Positions 24,881-32,758 of a stretch of 48,171 nucleotides of DNA are shown piece by piece. Each line of letters opens with the position of its first letter. Position 1 is the first letter of the stretch. The notes under the pieces are model-generated. The model was not told the DNA's origin, ran no database searches, and saw nothing but the letters and a program-made list of their open reading frames with translations. Made by a program: the position numbers and the translations under genes. Origin of the DNA: JBJXDT01 sp046153505 (lineage in GTDB: Bacteria; Pseudomonadota; Gammaproteobacteria; Burkholderiales; Methylophilaceae); contig JBJXDT010000017.1 in the NCBI GenBank assembly GCA_046153505.1, positions 1-48,171 of the forward strand. Reading direction: 5' to 3'.

Positions 24881-25465
24881 ATGAGTTCAATTTTTGGATG
24901 TTGTTTGTGGCCGTTTCTGTTAGGTGTGCTTCTTGGCTGGTTGGCAAACTGGCTGATGTGCAGAAGCTGTTGCAAGGCAAAACCTGCCGAACCTATGATG
25001 ACTAACACGCCTACACCTCCCGCCGCAAAAATGGCTGAAGTGCCAACCGCTTCTGTTGCAGCTCCAGTTGCGCCTGCAATGAAAGCAGCGCCTGTAGCAA
25101 AACCAAAAGCTGCTGCCAAACCAAAAGCAGTTGCCAAACCAAAAGCAGCACCTAAAGCGGCTAGCATTAATTTAGCAGCGGCGAAGGCGGCTGGTTTTAG
25201 TATGAAAAATGCTGACGATCTTACAGTTATTGAAGGTATCGGACCCAAAATTAACGATTTATTCAAGGCAGCAGGTCTAAAAACCTTTGCACAAGTGTCA
25301 AATGCCACCGTGCCACAAATGCGCGACATTTTAGACAAGGGCGGCTCACGCTTCCGTATTGCTAACCCTGGCACATGGGCACAACAGGCAGAATTAGCCA
25401 ATAGCAACAAATGGACTGAGCTTAAAAAATTGCAGGATGAGCTTTCTGCTGGCCTAAAAAAATAA
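24881..25465 (+). CDS. Membrane-anchored helix-hairpin-helix protein with Lys/Ala/Pro linker
   Basis: The 194-residue protein has an N-terminal hydrophobic helix (about 6-26, LWPFLLGVLLGWLANWL) followed by a cysteine cluster CRSCC. A low-complexity linker comes next (residues ~45-100) with repeated AKPKA units. The C-terminal domain (~105-170, DDLTVIEGIGPKINDLFKAAG) has the IEGIGPK hairpin of helix-hairpin-helix DNA-binding or structural modules (COG3743-like). The ribosome site AGGGGAG is excellent. It is likely anchored in the inner membrane; which face carries the HhH domain is not certain. The function is unknown, and it is cotranscribed with the OmpA-domain gene. Confidence 0.75.
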   Translation: MSSIFGCCLWPFLLGVLLGWLANWLMCRSCCKAKPAEPMMTNTPTPPAAKMAEVPTASVAAPVAPAMKAAPVAKPKAAAKPKAVAKPKAAPKAASINLAAAKAAGFSMKNADDLTVIEGIGPKINDLFKAAGLKTFAQVSNATVPQMRDILDKGGSRFRIANPGTWAQQAELANSNKWTELKKLQDELSAGLKK

Positions 25466-25480
25466 CATAAGGTGACCAAA

Positions 25481-26245
25481 ATGCAAAACGATCAATCGAG
25501 TTATTCTCGCTGGAGTTTTATAGTAGCGCTGATTCTTGCCTTAATTTTATTGTGGATGTTAATCTCCGGGAAAGGTCCTAGTAGTAGTTGTTGCGCACCT
25601 GCAGCAATGCCACAAGGCCGAACAGAAGCTATTGCACCTGCAGCTGCAGCTTCACCTGCTGAAGCCTTTCATTTTTCTGCAACCAGTACAGATTTTACAA
25701 ATACTGGTAGCACTAATGCTGAATGGGCGACTAAAGCCGACGCTCTGAAAGCGATGCTTAGTGGTGACATGAAAGCAGAAGGAGATGAGAAAAGCGTGAC
25801 GATAACTGGCATGGTGGATAGTGATGCTACCAAACAGCAAAAAGGCACTGAGGCTCAAGCGTTTTTTGGGTCAAGCGTAAGCGTGGATAATCAGCTCACC
25901 GTCAAAGCTGCAGAAATGAACGGTGTTGCACCTCCCCCAGCAGCCAAACTTTACTTTGATACAGGAAAAACAGCTCTCAAATCAACAGCAAGTAGTGAGT
26001 TAGCGCCTATAGTCGATTGGTTAAAAGCCAATGCAAATGCTAAAGCCATCATCTCAGGTTTTCATGACCCGCGTGGCGATCAAACATTTAATGAACTGCT
26101 CGCAAAAAACCGCGCAAAAGCAGTGCGTGAAGCACTTAAGGCGGCTGGGATTGATGAAGCCAGAATAGAAATGCGCAAACCACAAAATATCGAAGGTGGG
26201 GCAGACCTAGCAGAAGCAAGGCGCGTAGAAGTTTCAGTCGAGTAA
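25481..26245 (+). CDS. Membrane-anchored OmpA-family protein with BON-like segment
   Basis: I choose the ATG at 25481, with AAGGTG six bases upstream, over the GTG at 25472 that is part of that site; this gives 254 residues. A membrane helix (about 10-29) is followed by SSSCCAP and a Pro/Ala linker. The middle part (~75-145, KSVTITGMVDSDATKQQ) looks like a BON-type module. The C-terminal OmpA domain (~150-254) has KLYFDTGKTAL, the NxxLxxxRAxxV helix and a final RRVEVSVE. Such domains bind peptidoglycan, so this likely tethers inner membrane to cell wall. It is a tight pair with the HhH gene, and both carry vicinal cysteines after the helix. Confidence 0.8.
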   Translation: MQNDQSSYSRWSFIVALILALILLWMLISGKGPSSSCCAPAAMPQGRTEAIAPAAAASPAEAFHFSATSTDFTNTGSTNAEWATKADALKAMLSGDMKAEGDEKSVTITGMVDSDATKQQKGTEAQAFFGSSVSVDNQLTVKAAEMNGVAPPPAAKLYFDTGKTALKSTASSELAPIVDWLKANANAKAIISGFHDPRGDQTFNELLAKNRAKAVREALKAAGIDEARIEMRKPQNIEGGADLAEARRVEVSVE

Positions 26246-26250
26246 TTATT

Positions 26251-26298
26251 TAGCAATAAAAAAGCCGATGAGTTTACTCATCGGCTTTTTTATTGCTA
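26251..26298. terminator. Strong bidirectional intrinsic terminator
   Basis: A 22-bp perfect inverted repeat (26251-26272 and 26277-26298) closes a 4-nt loop. GCCGATGAG/CTCATCGGC forms the GC part, with A-runs and T-runs outside it, so it works on both strands. It ends the OmpA-domain gene and contains the pilU stop codon in its outer stem. Confidence 0.9.
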
Positions 26299-27432
26299 AA
26301 CCATGCCTAAATGATCCAACCCCGCTGACATATCTCGGTCTTTAGAGTCTTTGCCTTCTAGCTTAATCTTCAAGCGTAAATCATTTACCGAATCTGCATT
26401 ACGCAAAGCGTCCTCGTAACTAATTTGCCTAGCTTCATGCAAATCAAACAAGGCCTGGTCAAAAGTCTGCATACCTAGCTCACGAGAGCGACTGATAATC
26501 TCTTTAATTTCATGCACATCCCCTTTAAATATCAAATCTGAAATCAAAGGTGAATTGAGCATGATTTCAATGGCTGCAGCCCGTCCAATGCCATCAATTT
26601 TTGGTATCAGTCGTTGCGAAATAAACGCACGAATGTTAAGTGACAAGTCCATTAATAACTGGTGTCTACGCTCTTCAGGGAAAAAGTTGATAATACGATC
26701 TAACGCTTGGTTCGTGCTGTTTGCATGCAAGGTGGCCATACACAAATGGCCTGTCTCCGCAAAAGCAATTGCATAGTCCATTGTTTCGCGATCGCGAATT
26801 TCGCCAATCAAAATCACGTCGGGCGCTTGGCGTAAAGTATTTTTAAGTGCTATATGCCAATTATCAGTATCCACGCCTATTTCACGCTGGGTAATGACAC
26901 AATTGATGTGGTCATGAACAAACTCAACTGGATCTTCAATGGTAATAATATGGCCATAACTATTCTCGTTACGATAGCCAATCATCGCCGCCAAGGATGT
27001 AGATTTACCCGAACCAGTACCTCCCACAAAAATCACCAAACCACGCTTGGTCATGGCAATGTCTTTTAAAACGTCGGGCAAGCCGAGCTCTTCAAATTTC
27101 GGAATTTTGGTGGTGATGGTTCTAAATACCAAACCTGTAGAGCCGCGCTGAATAAAAGCATTCACACGGAAGCGCGCTACCCCAGGAATGCCAATCGCAA
27201 AATTACATTCATTCGTTGCGTCAAATTCTGTGGCCTGTTTGTCGTTCATAATAGAGCGGGCTATTTCTCGCGTCTGCTGAGCTGTTAGTACTTGTGCGCT
27301 TATAGGCGTTACTTTTCCATCCACTTTCATGGCAGGCGGAAACCCAGTGGTGATAAACAAATCCGAAGCTTTTTTGCCCATCATTAATCTGAGCAAATCA
27401 AATACAAACTTTTCGGCCTGACCTTTTTCCAT
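26296..27432 (-). CDS. pilU: Type IV pilus retraction ATPase accessory, PilU
   Basis: PilU is a PilT-like hexameric ATPase that aids pilus retraction at the cell pole. The 378-residue protein has Walker A VGGTGSGKSTSLAAMIG, an Asp box with ITIEDPVEFVHDH, Walker B DVILIGEIRDRETM and the His box LCMATLHANSTNQALDR. The N-terminal KKASDLFITTGFPPAM and a ~25-residue C-terminal extension past the PilT length indicate PilU. It lies 30 bp downstream of pilT. Confidence 0.93.
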   Translation of the reverse strand: MEKGQAEKFVFDLLRLMMGKKASDLFITTGFPPAMKVDGKVTPISAQVLTAQQTREIARSIMNDKQATEFDATNECNFAIGIPGVARFRVNAFIQRGSTGLVFRTITTKIPKFEELGLPDVLKDIAMTKRGLVIFVGGTGSGKSTSLAAMIGYRNENSYGHIITIEDPVEFVHDHINCVITQREIGVDTDNWHIALKNTLRQAPDVILIGEIRDRETMDYAIAFAETGHLCMATLHANSTNQALDRIINFFPEERRHQLLMDLSLNIRAFISQRLIPKIDGIGRAAAIEIMLNSPLISDLIFKGDVHEIKEIISRSRELGMQTFDQALFDLHEARQISYEDALRNADSVNDLRLKIKLEGKDSKDRDMSAGLDHLGMV

Positions 27433-27462
27433 AACGCTATCCTAACAAATTTTTACCATGAG

Positions 27463-28506
27463 TTAACCCATGATAGATTCTTTATTCGAAGCTTTTCCTC
27501 TCGCCTCGGAAACAGAAATAATATTGCGGCGCACCAAGTCTTGCAAGTTTTGATCCAGCGTCTGCATACCAATATTCTGTCCTGTTTGAATCGCAGAATA
27601 CATTTGTGCCACTTTATTTTCACGAATTAAGTTTCGAATTGCAGGTGTGCCAATCATAATTTCATGCGCAGCTACGCGACCTTGCTCGTCTTTAGTTTTG
27701 CATAAAGTTTGTGAAATTACAGCACGCAGAGACTCTGAAAGCATCGATCGCACCATGTCTTTTTCTGCTGCTGGAAATACGTCCACAATACGATCCACTG
27801 TTTTTGCAGCAGAGCTCGTATGCAATGTACCGAATACCAAGTGCCCCGTTTCTGCAGCAGTCAACGCCAACCGAATCGTCTCCAAGTCACGCATCTCACC
27901 CACCAGAATCACATCAGGATCCTCACGCAGCGCAGATCGCAATGCATTTTGGAATGAAAGAGTATGCGGCCCAACCTCACGTTGGTTAATGAGACATTTT
28001 TTACTGGTATGCACAAACTCGATCGGATCTTCTACGGTTAATATATGCCCCATTTCATTTTCGTTAATATAATCAACCATTGCAGCCAGCGTGGTGGACT
28101 TACCCGAGCCGGTCGGCCCTGTCACCAACACGATACCGCGTGGAGTATCTGCAATTTCTTTAAAAATAGCTGGGCAATTTAACTCTTCTAGCGTTAAAAT
28201 TTTCGATGGAATCGTACGAAAAACCGCACCAGAGCCACGTTGCTGGTTAAAGGCATTCACGCGGAAACGCGCTAAATTTGGAATTTCAAACGAAAAGTCA
28301 CATTCCAAGGTTTCTTCATAAATTTTACGTTGGCCATCGTTCATGATGTCATACACCATATCGTGCACTTGCGTATGATCCATCGTAGGTACATTAATTT
28401 TACGCACGTCTCCGTGCACACGAATCATAGGCGGCAGGCCTGCAGAAAGGTGCAAATCTGAAGCTTTATTTTTAACCGAAAAAGCTAGTAAATCTGAAAT
28501 ATCCAC
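27463..28506 (-). CDS. pilT: Twitching motility ATPase PilT
   Basis: PilT depolymerises type IV pili, giving twitching and, in competent cells, DNA uptake. The 347-residue protein has KASDLHLSAGLPPMIR at the N-terminus, Walker A GPTGSGKSTTLAAM, LTVEDPIEFVH, Walker B DVILVGEMRDLETI and FGTLHTSSAAKTVDR; length and motifs are standard. It is divergent from yggS across 79 bp, and the minus strand there has an AT-rich TTATAAAATATA stretch that may serve as its promoter. Retention of pilT/pilU contrasts with the lost comEC. Confidence 0.95.
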   Translation of the reverse strand: MDISDLLAFSVKNKASDLHLSAGLPPMIRVHGDVRKINVPTMDHTQVHDMVYDIMNDGQRKIYEETLECDFSFEIPNLARFRVNAFNQQRGSGAVFRTIPSKILTLEELNCPAIFKEIADTPRGIVLVTGPTGSGKSTTLAAMVDYINENEMGHILTVEDPIEFVHTSKKCLINQREVGPHTLSFQNALRSALREDPDVILVGEMRDLETIRLALTAAETGHLVFGTLHTSSAAKTVDRIVDVFPAAEKDMVRSMLSESLRAVISQTLCKTKDEQGRVAAHEIMIGTPAIRNLIRENKVAQMYSAIQTGQNIGMQTLDQNLQDLVRRNIISVSEARGKASNKESIMG

Positions 28507-28585
28507 AATCGACTCCCAATATATTTTATAATCTAGCGTAAACTTAAGACTTTACATAAAGTATATTCTTTAAGATACTTGAATT

Positions 28586-29272
28586 ATGACCATAATTTCC
28601 GATTCCTTGCAAGCTATTCACGCAAATATTCTTGAAGCGCAAAACGCCGCAAAACGCGCTGATATTGTCCAGTTATTGGCTGTTAGCAAGGCACAGGATG
28701 CCGAAAAGGTGCGCGAAGCCTACCTTGCGGGGCAATCGATGTTCGGTGAGAACTATGTACAAGAAGCGATTAACAAGCAGGCACTGTTGGAAGATTGCAA
28801 CATTGAATGGCATTTTATAGGGCCAATTCAGAGTAACAAAACTCACTTGATTGCACAGCATTTTTCTTGGGTTCATTCTGTAGACAGGTTAAAAATTGCG
28901 ATGCGCCTTTCAAGCGCGCGATCATCAAGTGCGCAAGCGCTTAACGTATGCATTCAAATCAATAGTAGTGATGAGATCACCAAAAGTGGTGTGGATATAA
29001 CTGCAGCTACTAGGCTAGCAAGTGAAATTTGTAAACTACCAAATCTAAAATTGCGAGGCCTGATGGCGATTCCAGCACCAACTACCGAGATTGCAAAACA
29101 ACATGCTCAATTTAAAGTAGTAAAAAATGTATTTGTAGAATTGCAACAAAAAGGTTTTGAGTTAGACACCCTTTCTATCGGTATGTCGAACGATTACATG
29201 GCGGCAATACAAGAAGGTGCTACCATAGTACGCATCGGGTCTGCTATATTTGGCGCTAGATCAACGCATTAG
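28586..29272 (+). CDS. yggS: YggS family PLP homeostasis protein
   Basis: This PLP-binding alanine racemase-fold protein keeps vitamin B6 and amino acid pools balanced; it has no known catalytic activity. The 228-residue sequence has the PLP lysine K35 in LLAVSKAQ, FGENYVQEA near 55, WHFIGPIQSNK near 76 and the phosphate-binding SIGMSNDYMAAI near 195. The proC and yggT genes follow on the same strand, as in many Gram-negatives. Confidence 0.94.
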   Translation: MTIISDSLQAIHANILEAQNAAKRADIVQLLAVSKAQDAEKVREAYLAGQSMFGENYVQEAINKQALLEDCNIEWHFIGPIQSNKTHLIAQHFSWVHSVDRLKIAMRLSSARSSSAQALNVCIQINSSDEITKSGVDITAATRLASEICKLPNLKLRGLMAIPAPTTEIAKQHAQFKVVKNVFVELQQKGFELDTLSIGMSNDYMAAIQEGATIVRIGSAIFGARSTH

Positions 29273-29304
29273 TGCGATGTAATAAACATAAACAAGAGTA
29301 GATA

Positions 29305-30114
29305 ATGAAATTAACTTTTATTGGCGGCGGCAATATGGCGACTGCATTAATTGCGGGCCTTAAAAATCAGCAAATCATGATGTCTGATATTACAGTGATT
29401 GAGCTAGATGAGCTGAAACGCCATGAATTAACTGAAAAATATGGTGTGAATATAAGCAGTCATATTGTTGACGCTATCTCGAGTGAATCAATTTTGTTAG
29501 CGATAAAACCACAGCAATTACCAGCACTTGCTAAAACGCTGGCGCCAATGTTAAACAACCAGCTGATTATTTCTATTGCTGCGGGTATACGCATCGCTGA
29601 TTTAAGTCGCTGGCTTGGAAACTATCAAACCATCGTGCGCTGCATGCCTAATACACCGGCACAAATCCAAGAAGGTGTCACTGGCTTATATGCAATGCCA
29701 AAAGTTTCTCAAACACAAATGGAAACTGCTGAACGAATTTTAAGCGCAGCTGGCAGTACGCTTTGGCTAGATTCTGAAGAAAAATTAGATGCAGTTACTG
29801 CCATTTCAGGTAGCGGTCCTGCATACGTGTTTTATTTTATCGAAGCACTACATGAAGCTGCCACAAGTTTGGGCTTAACTGAACAAGAGGCGAAACAATT
29901 GAGTCTTGCCACGTTTAAGGGCGCGAGTTTATTGGCTGAAAGCAGCAGTACGCCAATAGCCACCTTACGAAGCCAAGTCACCTCAAAAGGTGGCACTACG
30001 GAGCAAGGTTTGCTAAGCTTAGAGAATAGCAAGGTAAAGCAAGCGATAATTCTCGCGGCACAGAAAGCCTGCGAGCGCGCAAAAACGCTTGGTGATGATT
30101 TAGGGAAAGATTAA
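29305..30114 (+). CDS. proC: Pyrroline-5-carboxylate reductase
   Basis: ProC reduces pyrroline-5-carboxylate to proline with NAD(P)H. The 269-residue protein has the Rossmann start MKLTFIGGGNMATALI, the VRCMPNTPAQIQEG motif near 112, SGSGPAYVFYFIEAL near 158 and the C-terminal TSKGGTTEQGL signature. It overlaps yggT by one base (TAATG) and follows yggS by 32 bp. Confidence 0.95.
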   Translation: MKLTFIGGGNMATALIAGLKNQQIMMSDITVIELDELKRHELTEKYGVNISSHIVDAISSESILLAIKPQQLPALAKTLAPMLNNQLIISIAAGIRIADLSRWLGNYQTIVRCMPNTPAQIQEGVTGLYAMPKVSQTQMETAERILSAAGSTLWLDSEEKLDAVTAISGSGPAYVFYFIEALHEAATSLGLTEQEAKQLSLATFKGASLLAESSSTPIATLRSQVTSKGGTTEQGLLSLENSKVKQAIILAAQKACERAKTLGDDLGKD

Positions 30115-30689
30115 TGTTTTCTTCTGCACTCAATTTTTTACTTAACACCCTCTTAAGCACATTAACGATGATGTTTTTGCTACGCTTTTTTATGCAGCTT
30201 TTTAAAACCTCGTTTTACAACCAGCTGGGTCAATTGGTGATAACACTCACTGATTTTGCGGTAAAACCGGCACGTAAATTTATTCCAAGCTGGAAAAAAA
30301 TCGACCTCTCAACCCTGTTTTTAGCTTTTATCACGCAGTTTATACTGCAACTTGGTATATTGTGGCTTAGAGATTTTCCATTTGCTGTTGCTGACAACTC
30401 AATCTGGCCAAGCCTAGTTGGCATGACTTTGCTTGGCGCTATACGTGCAACTTTAGATTTGTTCTTTTATGCTATTTTGTTGCAAGTGATTTTAAGCTGG
30501 GTTAACCCACACACGCCAATTGCACCCGTATTAAATGCGTTGACTAAGCCTATTCTCGGTCCGATACAGCGCATTATACCAGTTGCTAATGGTATTGATT
30601 TCTCACCCGTCGTCGCACTTATTTTATTGCAAATGCTGAATATCTCTGTGATAGCAGCACTCGCAAAATTTATGCTGTCTATTTACTAA
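30114..30689 (+). CDS. YggT family membrane protein
   Basis: The 191-residue integral membrane protein contains two YggT repeats, each a helix followed by an amphipathic segment: LRFFMQLFKTSFYNQLGQ near 22 and SWVNPHTPIAPVLNALTKP near 125. Four to five hydrophobic helices are expected. The function is not established; homologues have been linked to osmotic or cation stress and to division-site proteins. It is coupled to proC by overlap. Confidence 0.88.
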   Translation: MFSSALNFLLNTLLSTLTMMFLLRFFMQLFKTSFYNQLGQLVITLTDFAVKPARKFIPSWKKIDLSTLFLAFITQFILQLGILWLRDFPFAVADNSIWPSLVGMTLLGAIRATLDLFFYAILLQVILSWVNPHTPIAPVLNALTKPILGPIQRIIPVANGIDFSPVVALILLQMLNISVIAALAKFMLSIY

Positions 30690-30712
30690 CGCTTACCACT
30701 AAAGTTTATTTA

Positions 30713-32758
30713 ATGGATAACTTATCAACAGCCACTCCACTACAAGGCAAAGTCAACGAGTATCAGGCTTGGCGCACTGGCTTAATCACTACAATTACGG
30801 CTTATCGGGACTGGCTAGCTAGCAGTGCTTTTAGTGACGGGGTAACCGAGTTACGTTTGCACGATATCCTAGAAACCCTTAAGCGCGATCAATTGGTTGT
30901 TGTCTTTTTAGCTGAGTTCTCTCGCGGAAAAACAGAGACTATTAACGCCTTATTTTTCTCCGATTTTAACCAACGTTTACTACCAAGCGAGGCAGGACGC
31001 ACAACCATGTGCCCTACCGAGATTTTTTGGGACGAAAGCGACGAGCCATCAATTAAGCTTTTACCTATTCACACACGTGAAAGCAAGGATGCACTCACTT
31101 ACTTAAAAACTATTCCTAGTATTTGGGAAAAGTTTAGACTGGATACAACTTCACCGGATGCAATGAAAGCCACTTTGCAGAAATTAATCGAAGAAATTGA
31201 CGTTACGCAAAGTGAGGCAGAGTCACTAGGTTTATGGAATCCAGAAGATACCAGCATGGTGAATTCGCTCAAACAAATAGGACGAGTAAAAGTCCCTGCT
31301 TGGCGTCACGCGATGATTAATTTTCCACATCCGCTTCTCAAAAGTGGCTTAGTGGTGATAGACACACCCGGATTGAATACGCTGGGCGCAGAACCTGAAT
31401 TGACCTTGAGCATCATCCCGAGTGCGCATGTGGTGCTATTTTTAACTGCTACCGATAGTGGCATTACCAAATCGGACATGAGTATTTGGAATGAGTATAT
31501 TAAAGGCCGTGCCAAACATAAAATTGTGGTGATGAATAAAATTGATATCTTGTGGGACGAAATGCGTCCTAAACAAGATGTGATTAACGAGATTGACCGA
31601 CAACTCAACGTAACAGCTCACCAGCTAGGTATGGCTCCTGAAAATGTATTTGCCATTTCTGCACAAAAAGCATTGGTCGCAAGAATCAAAAAAAATAGTG
31701 AACTACTCAATGAAAGTCGCATTTTAGAGCTTGAACAGATGCTGGGTAACCAAATGATTCAAGCTAAACATGAAATTTTTGGTAGAACCGTCGCCAATGA
31801 ATGCAGCGATATGATTAAAAACTCGCGCAAATTATTACAGCAACGGGTTTCAAACGTACGTGCCCAATTAGCGGAGTTGAAAAGTTTAAGGGGTCAAAAC
31901 TTCGACAATTCTAGACACATTTTAAACAAAGTAATGGCTGATAGAAAACGTTATGAAGCAACAATCCCAACTTTTAACCATGCCAACGAAAAAATAACCC
32001 GGCTTGGACAAAAGTTATTACGCCATCTAAGTGTTGCTTATCTAGATAGCTCTATTGCGGAAAGCCGCCAAGAAATGGGTGACAGCTGGACCACAATGGG
32101 CTTGAATCAAGGCATGCGCAACTTAATGAAGCAGGCCATTGATCTTGCTGCTCACGTCTCAAAAGAAAGCAAAACAATCCAGAAGTTGGCAGAAAATATC
32201 TATAGAGTTTTTGAAGATCAGCATGGATTTGATTTTTTCGATACGCCTGAACTCAACATGACAGAATTTTTGAGCAATATGCGTGCGCTGGAAAAAATTA
32301 CTGATGATTTTTGTAAAGACCCTGTGAATGTGCTCACAGAAAAGCACTTTTTAATTCGCCGATTTTTTATGGGATTAGGCACTCAAAAACAAAAAATATT
32401 CGAACAAGCCAGCAAAGATGTTGATCATTGGCTACAAGAGGTACTTAGCAAGTTAAAAGTGCAAATGGCTGAACATAAAAACACGTTAGATTCACGCATG
32501 AATAACTTGATGGAGGCAAAAACAAGCGCAGAGGCTGTAGACAACCAACTTGCGCTCGTAGAGAAGGAATATGTACTAATTACAAACGAAAGTCAGGCAC
32601 TTGATACTATGTTACTTCACTTAATTACATCGGTTAAACCTGCAGTGAAAGCGAGGATGGTAGATAAAAATAGCTTTGGATTGGATAAAACAATGCAAAT
32701 GCCAGATTTGCCGTTTTTAAATGTCCCGGTTGCACAAGCTCCAACACCTTCAAGCTAG
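30713..32758 (+). CDS. Dynamin-like GTPase
   Basis: The 681-residue protein has an N-terminal GTPase domain and a long helical C-terminal region. G1 is AEFSRGKTETINALF (67-81), where the first glycine of the usual GEFSRGKST is alanine and the residues after the lysine are T-E. G3 is VVIDTPGLN (215-222) and G4 VMNKIDIL (273-280). Residues ~360-560 are helical, like the stalk of bacterial dynamin-like proteins, with a hydrophobic spot near FFMGLG (~545) as a possible membrane-contact site. It probably remodels or guards membranes. It follows yggT by 23 bp and shares its stop codon bases with rng. Confidence 0.82.
   Translation: MDNLSTATPLQGKVNEYQAWRTGLITTITAYRDWLASSAFSDGVTELRLHDILETLKRDQLVVVFLAEFSRGKTETINALFFSDFNQRLLPSEAGRTTMCPTEIFWDESDEPSIKLLPIHTRESKDALTYLKTIPSIWEKFRLDTTSPDAMKATLQKLIEEIDVTQSEAESLGLWNPEDTSMVNSLKQIGRVKVPAWRHAMINFPHPLLKSGLVVIDTPGLNTLGAEPELTLSIIPSAHVVLFLTATDSGITKSDMSIWNEYIKGRAKHKIVVMNKIDILWDEMRPKQDVINEIDRQLNVTAHQLGMAPENVFAISAQKALVARIKKNSELLNESRILELEQMLGNQMIQAKHEIFGRTVANECSDMIKNSRKLLQQRVSNVRAQLAELKSLRGQNFDNSRHILNKVMADRKRYEATIPTFNHANEKITRLGQKLLRHLSVAYLDSSIAESRQEMGDSWTTMGLNQGMRNLMKQAIDLAAHVSKESKTIQKLAENIYRVFEDQHGFDFFDTPELNMTEFLSNMRALEKITDDFCKDPVNVLTEKHFLIRRFFMGLGTQKQKIFEQASKDVDHWLQEVLSKLKVQMAEHKNTLDSRMNNLMEAKTSAEAVDNQLALVEKEYVLITNESQALDTMLLHLITSVKPAVKARMVDKNSFGLDKTMQMPDLPFLNVPVAQAPTPSS

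Noticed and set aside
25100..25155. Tandem repeat / CRISPR-like array
   Set aside because: The repeated units encode an in-frame Ala-Lys-Pro linker of one protein; there are no spacers.
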